Positions 1 to 9,573 are shown, counted from the first letter of the stretch. The stretch: DNA of 64,000 nt from BACL21 sp038141525 (GCA_038141525.1 JAYQIF010000008.1:248001-312000), one strand, 5' to 3'. Made by a program: numbers and translations. Notes: generated by a model from the letters alone, not told the origin.

Positions 1-2
1 AA

Positions 3-1148
3 ACACTCCTAGTAGGTGACTATTTGTTTGTGAGTAAATTTCATTACGGGGCGAGAACACCGATGACTAGCGTTGCATTGCCTATGGTCCACGACACAAT
101 TCCTTTTGTGGGCACTAAATCGTATTTAAGCACACCGCAACTCCCCTACTTCAGAATACCTGGTTTTCAAGACATTAAACGCAACGATATCGTGGTGTTT
201 AACTGGCCGGTCGATACCCTGGTGGATATTCGCCCCGGTTTTATGCGCGGCAGCGTACAAAAACCCATTGACAAAAAATCAAATTATGTCAAGCGTTGCG
301 TGGGTGTACCTGGTGATTCGCTCTCAGTTGTCGATGGTTATGTGTACATCAATGGACAACAAAATGATCTGCCAGATCGTGCAAAGATTCAATTCGTTTA
401 CGAGGTCGTTTCCAAAAAACCCTTGATCAGAGTCGAACGTGGAGGCCGCGTTTATAACGAGCCAAATCCGGTCATTTATGATCGGTTTAAAATTTCGGAC
501 ATCAGTTTTGCAGGCATGGATCAGTCCACGGGACTGATCAAACAGCGCGCTCATATGAGTGAGGCCGTTGCCAGTCGGCTGGAGTCCCTGAGTGATGTGG
601 TGTCTGTAACCAAGTTAAAGAAACGTGCCGGTAATTTCGACAGATCCGTATTCCCCTACAGCGTGGATTACGCCAACAACAACGACTATTTTGGCCCGAT
701 TTATATCCCGGAAGCGGGGAAAAAAGTGACGATTACCCCAAAAACACTACCCCTTTATCGCAGAATCATTGAAGTTTATGAAGGGAGTGAGCTAGGCATT
801 ACTCAGGCCACCGAGATTAGTGGCGACCAAGTTCTACTCAACGGCACCCCGATTAACGAATACACGTTTAAAATGAATTATTACTGGCTCATGGGAGACA
901 ATCGCGATAATTCTCAAGATGCCCGAAGCTGGGGCTTTGTTCCCGAAAACCACGTTATTGGTAAACCTGTCTTCATCTGGCTAAGCCTTGATGCCAACAA
1001 AAAAGGATTGAGTAAAATCAGATGGGAACGCATGTTCACCACAGTCGGGGGATCGGGAGCACCTAAATCTTATCTTTCTTATTTCTTGATTGCTTTGGCC
1101 GGCTATTACGGCTGGGATTTCTGGCGAAAACGCAAAAAGAAAAAATAA
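3..1148 (+). CDS. lepB: Signal peptidase I (5' end outside window)
   Basis: This is the leader peptidase that removes signal peptides from exported proteins at the inner membrane. The frame is open to the left edge and begins TLLVGDYLFVSKFHYG, the segment that directly follows the SMxPT nucleophile box, so the catalytic serine lies just outside the window. The catalytic lysine is in NYVKRCVGVPGD (codon 291-293), and the box E motif GDNRDNSQDAR begins at about 894. Between these two boxes is a long insertion (about 180 residues), as in the extended signal peptidases of Flavobacteriia. A hydrophobic segment (YFLIALAGYYGW) and a KRKKKK tail end the protein. A WbqC-family gene follows closely, a neighbourhood I recall from flavobacterial genomes. 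The frame is intact. Confidence 0.93.
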   Translation, partial: TLLVGDYLFVSKFHYGARTPMTSVALPMVHDTIPFVGTKSYLSTPQLPYFRIPGFQDIKRNDIVVFNWPVDTLVDIRPGFMRGSVQKPIDKKSNYVKRCVGVPGDSLSVVDGYVYINGQQNDLPDRAKIQFVYEVVSKKPLIRVERGGRVYNEPNPVIYDRFKISDISFAGMDQSTGLIKQRAHMSEAVASRLESLSDVVSVTKLKKRAGNFDRSVFPYSVDYANNNDYFGPIYIPEAGKKVTITPKTLPLYRRIIEVYEGSELGITQATEISGDQVLLNGTPINEYTFKMNYYWLMGDNRDNSQDARSWGFVPENHVIGKPVFIWLSLDANKKGLSKIRWERMFTTVGGSGAPKSYLSYFLIALAGYYGWDFWRKRKKKK

Positions 1149-1179
1149 TTGCAGCACGCTCAAAGCATTTTAAGCCATT

Positions 1180-1803
1180 TTGGATTTATTCATCCCCACA
1201 TATTTTCCTGACCTACTGCAAATGTCGGCGATGGTGCGCAGTGATAAAGTCGTTTTTGAAGTCTGCGATAACAATCAAAAACAAACCATGCGTAACCGTA
1301 AGTACATCACTCATGCACAAGGCAACTTGCCGTAGTTTGTCCCGATAAAACACAATAAAAGCCGTGGGCGACAAAAAACTAAGAAAGTACAGAGCGAAAG
1401 CGCTTTTGGATGGGCATCAAATCATTGGAAGTCCATTCAGACGGCCTATCGTACGGCCCCATTTTTTGAATTTTACGAAGATGATTTGGCGGATCTGTTC
1501 AATTCAGAATCGGTTTTTTTACAACAGCACAACCTGAAAATCATAGCGCGAATAATGGAACTCATCGGTAAAGATTTTAGCTATACCCAGACAAAGACTT
1601 ATGAGGTGGACTTTTCAGGTAACGACTGGCGACAATACGCAGAGCGTAAACGCAATAGGCCCACTAATTTTCCCGAGTACATTCAAGTCTTTCAAAGTTA
1701 TCACGACTTTATTCCAAATTGTTCAGTGCTGGACGCGCTATTCAACTTAGGCCCCCAAACCCTTCAATATCTCGAAGATATCCCTTTGGACGACTTATCT
1801 TAA
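1180..1803 (+). CDS. WbqC-family protein, interrupted by an in-frame stop
   Basis: The translated frame reads IPTYFPDLLQ, then KVVFEVCDN, FVPIKHNKSRGRQKTKK, NHWKSIQTAYRTAPFFEFYEDD and LFNLGPQTLQYL. These are hallmarks of the WbqC-like family, which is linked to glycan synthesis but lacks a firmly assigned reaction. A TAG at 1333-1335 interrupts the frame between GNLP and FVPIKHNK. Alignment length is preserved around it, so a single TTG-to-TAG substitution (or a base-call error) would explain it. The start is uncertain: the frame opens after a TAA at 1171 and TTG at 1180 is the first plausible start; no ATG lies before IPTYFP. The gene follows lepB by about 30 bases. Confidence 0.75.
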
Positions 1804-1809
1804 TTGGAT

Positions 1810-1831
1810 GGCAAAATCATATAGTTTTGCC
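1810..1831. terminator. Possible weak bidirectional terminator
   Basis: GGCAAAA at 1810-1816 pairs with TTTTGCC at 1825-1831 around an 8-base loop. It lies between the convergent ends of the WbqC gene (+) and the EEP gene (-). No clear T-run follows on either strand, so the assignment rests on position and the 7-bp stem. Confidence 0.35.
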
Positions 1832-1845
1832 CTCAAGCTTTGTAC

Positions 1846-2853
1846 TTAACGCCTAAACTGGGCGATTATCGGCAAATGGTCTGACAAAGACTTTTCTAGA
1901 GTTTCAAAATTCAGAACTTCTAATTCAGGATCAGAAAAAATAAAGTCTATCCGCAGTGGCAATCGATTAAAATAATACGTCGCCCCTAACCCATGACCCT
2001 CTTTTTGAAAAGTATCCTGAAAGCGTCCCGCAACCTCTCTGTAAACATAGGAGAAGGCCGTATTATTAAAATCTCCAGCAATGATTTTTGGGTGATGCGT
2101 TCCCTTCATATGCAGCAATAATTGTTCTAATTGTTGTTGCTGCTTGACAAACGTAGTCGAAATGCGTGTTTTCAACTTTTCGGCGGCTCCTTGATTGGCA
2201 ATTTTCTCAGTGGGATTGATCCCAAGAGATTGAAGATGTACATTATAAACCCTCAAGGTGTCGTTGCCCACAAGAAGATCTGTGTAAATGACATTATTCG
2301 CCGTATTTTCAAAATCCAAACTACCACGATTTAAAATCGGATATCGAGACATAATGGCCTGACCCATGAGCTTGAACGGCGGGTTAAAATAAGTATATTG
2401 ATGGGGATAGTGGCTTAAATCGACATCATGAGCATCGGTGTACTCCTGGAGACAAAGAATATCGGGCTGCTGCTCGGATATGAGACGCTCATACTCCGCA
2501 CTCATCTTATCATGGGTGGACCCACCGCCATATTTATCAAATAAATGCACATTGTGTGAGAGAACCTTCAGTGCCTCTTCACGCACCATTTTATCATTTT
2601 TACGACCAAGGACAAAAGGACCAAAATACACATGTGCCCCAATGAGCAGCAGCGCGGACAGGAAAAATCGGCGATCCCATCGCATCAACCAGTACACAGC
2701 AAAAACGGCATTGACCCCAATAATGGGCAAGGTCAATAAACTCAGTAAAGAAAGTATTGGAAATTTATCTGGAGCGATAAGTGGCACCAAAAAAGAGAAC
2801 ATCAAAAGGAATATCGCTAAAATGTTGATGCCAAAAAGAAGTTTGCGTGTCAT
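1846..2853 (-). CDS. Endonuclease/exonuclease/phosphatase family membrane protein
   Basis: An N-terminal block of about 80 residues holds two to three hydrophobic segments and anchors the protein in the inner membrane. A metal-dependent EEP (DNase I-like) hydrolase domain follows from about residue 95. Visible active-site motifs are N101 in LSHNVHLF, E137 in LQE, H206 in NVHLQSL, the D-x-N of GDFNNT at 261-263, RIDFIF at 301-306 and the terminal SDH at 324-326. The set is complete, so activity is expected, but the substrate (phosphodiester, phospholipid or nucleic acid) cannot be read from the sequence. It is the last gene of the run that starts at about 8060, 17 bases after the second rhomboid gene. 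Confidence 0.88.
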   Translation of the reverse strand: MTRKLLFGINILAIFLLMFSFLVPLIAPDKFPILSLLSLLTLPIIGVNAVFAVYWLMRWDRRFFLSALLLIGAHVYFGPFVLGRKNDKMVREEALKVLSHNVHLFDKYGGGSTHDKMSAEYERLISEQQPDILCLQEYTDAHDVDLSHYPHQYTYFNPPFKLMGQAIMSRYPILNRGSLDFENTANNVIYTDLLVGNDTLRVYNVHLQSLGINPTEKIANQGAAEKLKTRISTTFVKQQQQLEQLLLHMKGTHHPKIIAGDFNNTAFSYVYREVAGRFQDTFQKEGHGLGATYYFNRLPLRIDFIFSDPELEVLNFETLEKSLSDHLPIIAQFRR

Positions 2854-2870
2854 GGAACCAATTTTCTGGA

Positions 2871-3773
2871 TTAATTCCGCCCAGATTTAAATAGAAAATC
2901 CTTTTCTTCTTTGGTCAAACTCTCATAACCACTCTGCCCAATTTTATCTAAAATGGCATCGATTTTTTGTTGCTGGGTATTTGGAGTGGTATTGCGCGAC
3001 TGGTTTTTCCGGGATGAGCTAGAGCGTTTGTTGGAGGTAGAACGTCTTGAATTACCGGTGCGCCTGTTCGAAGAGACACCATTAAACAAACCCACTATAC
3101 GATCCACCAAACGCTCAAACCAAAGCCCAATATCGCGACCAGCTTGTAAATTTCGTCCGTAATAAAAACCGAAAGCAGCTCCACCTAAATGAGCAATTAA
3201 TCCACCAGCATTATTCATCTCTGGCAAACGGATTAAATCCCACAGCACCATAATTGCCGCCAGTTGCCACAATTTAAGCGAAAAGAAGAAAATGCGTACG
3301 ACAGCGTTTGGACTGTATAACGCAGCGAAGGCCATTATAGCCATTACGGCACCAGAGGCACCCACGAGTTGACCACTCGGACCTGCAAGAAACGCAGGAA
3401 AGACATTGTATGAAATAAGATAAAACAATCCGGCGACGATACCTCCAAGTAAATAGACTGTTAAAAAACGACGCGGTGGAAAAAGATTCAATACAAAACG
3501 TCCAAAAAAGGACAACCACAACATATTAAAAATCAAATGAAACAAACCAGAATGTAAAAAACTATAGGTCACTAAGGACCAGGGTTGCCCCATCAAACGT
3601 ATCAGATCGTCTGGCAGAGCGAGCCAGGAATAAAGACCACTACGAGACCAACCCATAAGGGCTGCACTAATACTCGTTAACAAAAACATCAGCCCATTAA
3701 GGACGATGATTTTGGTCATGATGTCTTGACGCTTGAATTTATTCAATAGTGTTTCGTTGGGGCCCATAATCAA
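2871..3773 (-). CDS. Rhomboid family intramembrane serine protease with C-terminal extension
   Basis: This is a six-helix rhomboid protease that cleaves substrates within the membrane. The sequence shows HSGLFHLIFNM (H79, N83), the nucleophile motif GASGAV (S140) and the catalytic histidine in GLIAHLGGAAFGF (H195). After the membrane domain comes a Ser/Arg/Asn-rich linker (about 235-260) and a small C-terminal helix pair ending KEEKDFLFKSGRN, of the kind seen on flavobacterial rhomboids. Its ATG overlaps the stop of the upstream rhomboid gene by four bases, so the two are probably translated together. The methionine at residue 3 is an alternative start. Confidence 0.9.
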   Translation of the reverse strand: MIMGPNETLLNKFKRQDIMTKIIVLNGLMFLLTSISAALMGWSRSGLYSWLALPDDLIRLMGQPWSLVTYSFLHSGLFHLIFNMLWLSFFGRFVLNLFPPRRFLTVYLLGGIVAGLFYLISYNVFPAFLAGPSGQLVGASGAVMAIMAFAALYSPNAVVRIFFFSLKLWQLAAIMVLWDLIRLPEMNNAGGLIAHLGGAAFGFYYGRNLQAGRDIGLWFERLVDRIVGLFNGVSSNRRTGNSRRSTSNKRSSSSRKNQSRNTTPNTQQQKIDAILDKIGQSGYESLTKEEKDFLFKSGRN

Positions 3774-4522
3774 TACCAGCGTTTGTGATTAAAACTATTC
3801 TTTCGCCAATAATATGCCATTATAAAGCCAAAAAGTGCCCCACCCAAATGCGCCCAATTGGCTATATTCTGTCCGAACAATGAAGAACCTGTAAGTCCAG
3901 AAAATAAATCTAAAGCCAAAAGTATTGGAATAAAATACTTCGCCTTGATGGGAAATGGCACAAAAATCAGCATCAATTCAACATGAGGATAGAGCATCCC
4001 AAAAGCCACAAGTATGCCGTAAATGGCCCCCGATGCGCCCACCGCTGGTGTATTGAACGCAGTGAAAAATTGCTGATCCACTCCTGCTCCCATATCGGGA
4101 ATTACACGATAAGATCCCGGTGCTAGGGTATTGTTGAGCAATTGAGTGATTTCTTGAGAAGACATGCCCATGGACATTAATGCCTCAATGCCTTCAGACA
4201 CATAATACCAATTGACCAAAGAGTGAATCAATGCCGCCCCAAGTCCCGCAGAAAAATAAAAAAACAGAAACTTATGTCGCCCCCATTGCGCCTCGAGTGG
4301 AGCACCAAAGGCCCAGAGTGCGTACATGTTGAACAACAAATGCATCCATCCTCCGTGCATAAACATGTGCGTGAGCGGTTGCCAAAAAGCAAATTGCGGA
4401 TTGTCAAAGTAGTACAATGAAAAGATTTGATAGATCGCATCACCTGACACCAAAGTACCCAAAAAGAACAGTACATTGCTGATTACCAAAACCTTTATTG
4501 TCTCTGAAATTTGTCTCATCAA
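3770..4522 (-). CDS. Rhomboid family intramembrane serine protease
   Basis: This is a compact rhomboid protease of 250 residues. Conserved positions are HMFMHGGWMHLLFNM (H61, N65), the nucleophile in VGASGAIYG (S164) and the catalytic histidine in NWAHLGGALFGF (H225). A loop of about 50 residues before the nucleophile helix (SEGIEALMS to DQQFFTAF) is longer than in GlpG. The gene overlaps the stop of mutL by four bases (ATGA) and its own stop overlaps the next rhomboid gene in the same way. A tandem pair in one transcript suggests division of labour or different substrates, but none is identifiable here. Confidence 0.91.
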   Translation of the reverse strand: MMRQISETIKVLVISNVLFFLGTLVSGDAIYQIFSLYYFDNPQFAFWQPLTHMFMHGGWMHLLFNMYALWAFGAPLEAQWGRHKFLFFYFSAGLGAALIHSLVNWYYVSEGIEALMSMGMSSQEITQLLNNTLAPGSYRVIPDMGAGVDQQFFTAFNTPAVGASGAIYGILVAFGMLYPHVELMLIFVPFPIKAKYFIPILLALDLFSGLTGSSLFGQNIANWAHLGGALFGFIMAYYWRKNSFNHKRWY

Positions 4523-6339
4523 GTAAATTTTTGTTCTAAATCTTGAGCATCTAAGGTAACAAAGGTTGGTCGCTGACTCGGAGAACGATCGGGCTCCTTA
4601 CAGGCAAATAATTCATTGATCAATTCTCTTTGTTCTGTTTGTGACAACTTATGTCCTGATTTAATGGCCATTTTGGCCGCAAGAGAACCCGCCAAAGTGT
4701 TGATCAAGGCAAAGCCGTCCTCTGGACGATCACTTATTCGTCTGATCTAAAACCTCAAGGATTATTCGCTCTGCTTCGGCATCTGAAAGCCCGGATGGAA
4801 CAGCACTGAGTTTCATGACTTGGTTTTGAATGACAAATTCAAAGCCTAAGCTCTTAAGCGCATCCTGTATGTCTTTAACATAAACACTTTGTGCCGCACT
4901 CAATTCAATCTCCATAGAAAATAACTTTTTTTGAGAAGCGGGTAGATTTAGTGTGGTGGACCTCAATAGTCGCTCATAAATGATGCGCTGATGGGCTAAG
5001 TTTTGATGCACTACAATGAGTCCCCGTTTAATTGTGGTCACAATAAACTTATTTTGAATTTGGGTGGTGAGTTGATCAATCTCTTGGTCCTGCTGTTCAA
5101 ACAAAGTACCCGTGACTTCTTGACTTTCTACCTCAAGACTATGCCAAGGCTCCTCAGCGTTCAATCCAACATACAGAGAGGACCAAGCACCCTTCTCCTC
5201 TTTTGCGCGATAAGCCGCAGACTGGGCAAAAGGGTTAAAATTGGCATCGACTTCGATTTGAGGTATTTTCGGAGTCTGGCTTTGGGTGGCATAGTTCGTG
5301 TCGAGACTTGAATCTCTCTCAAAATCCAACAAGGGCAAAATGTTGAACTGTCCTAAACTGTGCTTGATACAGGCTCTGAGCACTGCATAGATTGACTGCT
5401 CCTCCTCGAACTTAACTTCGGTCTTAGTGGGGTGAATATTGATATCAATGGCCGCAGGGTCTACCCTGTAAAAAAAGAACGTATCCCGGGTGCAGGCCCG
5501 GTTTGATCATTCCCTCAAAAGCCGCGTTTACCGCATGGTTTAAATACGGGCTTTTGATAAAGCGGTCATTGACAAAAAAATACTGATCTCCTCGAGATTT
5601 TTTGGCAAATTCAGGTTTGAGTACAAAACCAGAAATATCGACAATCTCAGTATTTTCCTCAACGGGCACCAAACGCTCGTTGGACTTTCCGCCAAGTACC
5701 GCCGCAATGCGTTGTCGTACATTAGACGGGGTATAATGAAATGAATCACTGTCCCGGTGCACCATCTTAAAACCAATTTGACTGTGCGCCAAGGCCACGC
5801 GTTGAAACTCTTCAATACAATGCTTTAACTCAATGTGGTCCCCTTTCAAAAAGTTACGTCGTGCCGGAATATTGTAAAATAAATTCTTAACCGAGACCAC
5901 CGTGCCGGGTTGCATGACACACGGGCTTGTAGAAACGACCTCACTACCCTCTATGACGCACTCTGTGCCTTGTGGCGCTTGACGAGTCTTGGTCTTGAGA
6001 CTAACGTGGGCGATGGCGGCAATAGAGGCCATAGCTTCTCCTCTGAACCCTTTGGTCCTCAGGGCGAATAAATCTTCAGCCGAGGATATTTTAGAAGTGG
6101 CATGACGTGCAAAACACAAAGAGACATGCTCAGGTGCCATTCCTGAGCCATCATCAATGACTTGAATCAGGGTTTTACCAGCCCCCTTTCAAAACTAAAG
6201 TAATTTGGGTCGCTCCCGCATCGATCGCATTCTCGAGGAGTTCTTTGACCACAGATGCTGGCCGCTGAACTACCTCACCAGCAGCAATTTGATTAGCGAC
6301 GTGATCTGGTAAAAGTTTTATGTCCTTTGGAAGATTCAA
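4519..6339 (-). CDS. mutL: DNA mismatch repair protein MutL, three frameshifts
   Basis: MutL links MutS mismatch recognition to strand removal. The restored protein starts MNLPKDIKLLPDHVANQIAA, carries the GHKL ATPase motifs (ELLENAIDAGA, DDGSGM, ATSKISSAEDL, RTKGFRGEAMASIAA), DPAAIDINIHPTKTEV and the C-terminal dimerisation domain. The start is a TTG at 6339-6337 that overlaps the TGA of the upstream gene, a typical coupled arrangement. Three frame breaks are present: an extra G in a G5 run (C5 on the + strand at 6182-6186), an extra G at 5464-5466 and an extra A at about 4734. Removing one base at each gives a continuous family-length protein. As written, no functional MutL could be made. 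Sequencing error is likely, but see the findings. Confidence 0.9.
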
Positions 6340-6629
6340 TGCAAGAAAATTGATAAGTCAAAGTCAATAATCCATAAAAATACCAAAGTAAAAAAGGCAA
6401 TCAAAGCCCAGACCGTTAGGTTCCAAGAGGAATTCTCACGATTGCGATATTTATTGCGTGCTGCATGCCACTGACCCGAATAATCGTTTTGGTTTAACGT
6501 ATCGACATAATGATCGATCTTAGTGCCACTTTGACTGGCATCCACCTCTGACTTACCTCGATAATACCTCGGGGTATAATTAAAACGATTATTCGTTTTT
6601 AAGCGCTTTATTAAAGTTAATTTAATCAT
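6336..6629 (-). CDS. Small single-pass membrane protein upstream of mutL
   Basis: This is a 97-residue protein with a basic N-terminus, a polar middle (YYRGKSEVDASQSGTKIDHYVDTL) and one C-terminal transmembrane helix (LTVWALIAFFTLVFLWII). I recall similar small proteins between ribH and mutL in Flavobacteriia, sometimes mislabelled riboflavin synthase subunit because of this position; nothing in the sequence supports that role. Its TGA overlaps the TTG of mutL. Function unknown; the orientation suggests a cytoplasmic N-terminal domain held at the membrane. Confidence 0.72.
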   Translation of the reverse strand: MIKLTLIKRLKTNNRFNYTPRYYRGKSEVDASQSGTKIDHYVDTLNQNDYSGQWHAARNKYRNRENSSWNLTVWALIAFFTLVFLWIIDFDLSIFLH

Positions 6630-6799
6630 AATCCTAAGCTCAAAAATAAGGATTTATAAAGAGTTTTGGGGTTACTTCTTGTTGGTTTTTTCGGCGATAC
6701 AAGCGCGGCATGAGTCAACCGAAAAGGGTGAACATTAGCGGATTGATTGAGAGATAATCTTTTCACCACAAAAAATAATCGAAAAAAAGGGGGTGACGG

Positions 6800-7288
6800 T
6801 TACTGTCTCCCTAAAACGGCCATTTCGATGGCAGCAATCGCGGCCTCAACTCCTTTATTGCCGTGCTGTCCACCGCTACGGGCTCTGGCCTGCTCCATAT
6901 TATGATCTGTGAGCACACAAAAGATAACGGGCATTATGCCTAATAGATTCAAATCTTTAATTCCTTGAGTGACTCCCGAACAGACAAAATCAAAATGTTT
7001 TGTTTCTCCTTCCACTACAGATCCTACAGCAATGATGGCATCGAGGTCTTGATGAGTACTCATCATTTTTTGGCAACCGTAGACGAGCTCAAAACTACCG
7101 GGTACAGCCCACCTAAGGATGTGGTCGCTGGACACACCGCAATGCTCCAATGTCTCTACAGCACCTTGGGAAAGCGCATGAGTAATCTCCGGGTTCCACT
7201 GCGATACGACAATACCGACTTTAAGCCCTGAGGCATCCGGTAAATTACTGGAGTCAAATTCAGAAAGATTTTTCTGCGCCGTAGCCAT
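6800..7288 (-). CDS. ribH: 6,7-dimethyl-8-ribityllumazine synthase
   Basis: This enzyme condenses 3,4-dihydroxy-2-butanone 4-phosphate with the ribitylamino pyrimidine in the penultimate step of riboflavin synthesis. The 162 residues contain the family signatures SQWNPEIT (29-36), VPGSFELV (62-69), GSVVEGETKHFDFVC (89-103, catalytic H98) and CVLTDHNMEQARARSGG. Length and motifs are normal. The ATG follows the TPR gene directly (4 bases after its restored stop). No FMN riboswitch is visible upstream; the gene is probably read from the TPR gene promoter. Confidence 0.96.
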   Translation of the reverse strand: MATAQKNLSEFDSSNLPDASGLKVGIVVSQWNPEITHALSQGAVETLEHCGVSSDHILRWAVPGSFELVYGCQKMMSTHQDLDAIIAVGSVVEGETKHFDFVCSGVTQGIKDLNLLGIMPVIFCVLTDHNMEQARARSGGQHGNKGVEAAIAAIEMAVLGRQ

Positions 7289-7291
7289 GAT

Positions 7292-8060
7292 TTATTGTGC
7301 TGCCCTCTGCTTGGGCTTTATAGGCCTTGGCTTGTGTTGCCTCAGTGGCGTCCTCAAACTCATCTAAGATGCGGGTGAATGATTTTAGCGCGACGGCATT
7401 TTGCCCCAGACGCATGGCAGTTGTTCCAGCCTTTAAGAGATATCTCGGTGTCGTTAGGTCGTTAGTGCTTAAATCGGCAGCCTGCTGATAGTAGTTCAAG
7501 GCTTCTTCGTATTGTTCTAGTTGAGCAAACGAATCACCGATAACCCCTTTGGCGACAGGAGTCATCATCGCATCACCAGAGCTAAACCCATCAAGAAATT
7601 GGATCGCTTTGTCGTATTGACTTAGGTTGAAATAAGCGATTCCTGCTTGGTAACGGGCCAAATCCCCAGCAGGTGTTCCGTCAAATTTATCGGCAATATC
7701 GAGCAGACCATAGCGACCTGCATTACCGTTTAAGGCCATCGAAAAAAGCGAATCTTTTTGTACCTCAGCAGTCAAGGCTTGCTCGAAATACGAACTGGCT
7801 TGATACACTTCATTGGCTGCCTCTGTCTGTTTTGGTTCAAAAACGAATTTCTGGTAGGCAATATATCCCAAAACACCAACGGCGATAACCGCCACCAATG
7901 TAAAGATGGATTTTTGGTTTTTTTCTACCCAGGCCTCGGTTTTTGAAGCCCCCTCATCAAGGCTACCAAACACCTCTGCTGTAGTACTTCCATCTTCGAG
8001 AGCTACCTCTTTTTCTGCACGATTCTTGGGTTTGTATCCGCGTTTTTTATAAGTCGCCAT
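7292..8060 (-). CDS. Membrane-anchored TPR protein (YfgM-like)
   Basis: The protein starts MATYKKRGYKPKNRAEKE, has one transmembrane helix at about residues 51-68 (IFTLVAVIAVGVLGYIAY) and then a helical TPR region facing the periplasm (YFNLSQYDKAIQFL, FAQLEQYEEALNYYQQA, AMRLGQNAVALKSF). It resembles the YfgM/ancillary SecYEG type. I place the start at 8060 because the upstream extension is AT-rich and unlike family members. Near the end an extra base in CCC (7303-7305) appears to shift the frame: with one base removed the protein ends KAQAEAAQ at 7292; without the correction it would run to 7260 into ribH. Confidence 0.78.
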
Positions 8061-8191
8061 ATTCCTTAATTTGAGGGGCAAAAATATGATTTTTATTACA
8101 ATTTTAAAGTGAAAAATCAATAATTTGCAACGAATTAGAGTCCCAAGGTCAGGTCCCTTAATTCCTTACAACCCAGTCGAAATCATTATTT

Positions 8192-9271
8192 GTGTTTTTA
8201 TCTTCCCTCGCTTTAGTGAATTTCAAAAATTTTGAGGCCCATTCTTTTGAATTCGATGCCAAAATCAACTGCTTTGTCGGCCCTAATGGTGTAGGTAAGA
8301 CCAATGTACTGGATGCCATTTATCAGCTGTCATTTGGCAAGAGCTATTTCAACCCTGTGGCACTACAAAACATCAAACACGGAGAAGATTTCTTGGTGAT
8401 AGATGGTCGATATCACAAACTGGACCAAGAGGAACAGGTGGTGCTCGGAGTAAAAAAAGGTCAAAAGAAAACCATCAAACGCAATGGCAAACCTTATGAC
8501 AAAATCAGTGATCATATTGGATTTATTCCGCTGGTGATCATTTCGCCTAGTGATCGAGATTTGATTACAGAAGGGAGTGAGACACGACGTAAATTCATCG
8601 ATGGAGTAATTGCTCAAGGAGACGCGCAATACCTCAGAAATTTACTGGACTATCAGAAAACACTGGGTCAGCGCAACGCCTTACTCAAATACTTCCACCT
8701 CAACCATACTTTTGACGACGAAACCCTCTCCATTTATAACGAGCAGCTCAGTACACTGGGCCATGCCATTTACGAGAAAAGACGGTTGTTTATCGAGACC
8801 TTCCTGCCCATATTTGCAGAGCGCTATCGGTTTATCAGTCAAGGAAAAGAGAGAGTCCACATCGATTACAAGAGTCAACTGCACGAAGAAGAACTCAAGG
8901 ACCTGTTGGTGCAAAATAGCGCAAGAGACCGCGCATCGCAATACACAAACTATGGCGTACACAAAGACGACCTGATTTTCAATATTAACGGGTATCCAAT
9001 AAAAAAATTTGGATCTCAAGGACAGCAAAAATCCTTACTCATCGCCCTAAAACTCGCTCAATTTGATTTTCTAAAAGACCTCAGCGACACGGCACCCATT
9101 TTACTTCTGGATGATATTTTTGACAAACTCGACGAAACACGGGTGTCCCAAATCATCGGCTTGGTTGATCAAGAATCCTTTGGGCAGATATTCATCAGCG
9201 ATACCCATAGCGAGCGCACCGAAAGCGTGGTCAAATCGGTACATCAGAGTTATAAAATTTTTAACTTGTAA
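8192..9271 (+). CDS. recF: DNA replication and repair protein RecF
   Basis: RecF is an SMC-like ATPase that helps load RecA at gapped DNA. The sequence starts MFLSSLALVNFKNFEAHSFE and has the Walker A motif GPNGVGKTN (30-38), the RecF signature region LIVISPSDRDLI with ETRRKFIDG, the ABC signature GSQGQQKSLLIALKLAQ and Walker B PILLLDDIFDKLD. All 359 residues are in one frame. The start is GTG; no in-frame ATG is suitably placed. It is followed after 5 bases by the DUF721 gene and is divergent from the TPR gene. Confidence 0.95.
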   Translation: MFLSSLALVNFKNFEAHSFEFDAKINCFVGPNGVGKTNVLDAIYQLSFGKSYFNPVALQNIKHGEDFLVIDGRYHKLDQEEQVVLGVKKGQKKTIKRNGKPYDKISDHIGFIPLVIISPSDRDLITEGSETRRKFIDGVIAQGDAQYLRNLLDYQKTLGQRNALLKYFHLNHTFDDETLSIYNEQLSTLGHAIYEKRRLFIETFLPIFAERYRFISQGKERVHIDYKSQLHEEELKDLLVQNSARDRASQYTNYGVHKDDLIFNINGYPIKKFGSQGQQKSLLIALKLAQFDFLKDLSDTAPILLLDDIFDKLDETRVSQIIGLVDQESFGQIFISDTHSERTESVVKSVHQSYKIFNL

Positions 9272-9276
9272 CCGTC

Positions 9277-9573
9277 ATGCCAAAACGCAATACAGAATCT
9301 CAACCCATTTCTTCAGTACTGCACGAGTTTTTGACGGGTTCTAACCTGGAGAAAGGTCTGAGTAAAGTCACCGTAGAATCTACCTGGCATGAGGTCATGG
9401 GTCCGCCGATCACAAAATACACCAAGAGTTTGCGCTGGTCGCCACCGGTATTGCACGTGTATTTGAGCTCTTCGGTGCTGCGTGAGGAGTTGCATTATGG
9501 CAAGGATAAAATAATGGCCCTCATGAATAAAGAACTCGGCCAAGAACTGGTCGAATCCATTGTCTTTAAATAA
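9277..9573 (+). CDS. DUF721 family protein (DciA-like)
   Basis: The 98 residues match the DUF721 fold: VESTWHEVMGPPITKYTKSL, then VLHVYLSSSVLREELHY and MNKELGQELVESIVFK. DUF721 includes DciA, the helicase-operator protein that helps load DnaB in most bacteria lacking DnaC. A position just downstream of recF fits a DNA-replication role. The helicase-loading role is inferred from the family, not shown here. A strong terminator follows immediately. Confidence 0.85.
   Translation: MPKRNTESQPISSVLHEFLTGSNLEKGLSKVTVESTWHEVMGPPITKYTKSLRWSPPVLHVYLSSSVLREELHYGKDKIMALMNKELGQELVESIVFK

Noticed and set aside
6630..6799. FMN riboswitch or other RNA element next to ribH
   Set aside because: The 170-base stretch is downstream, not upstream, of ribH and lacks the conserved FMN aptamer strings. 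Only a weak TTTTCGG/CCGAAAA pairing with a long loop is seen.
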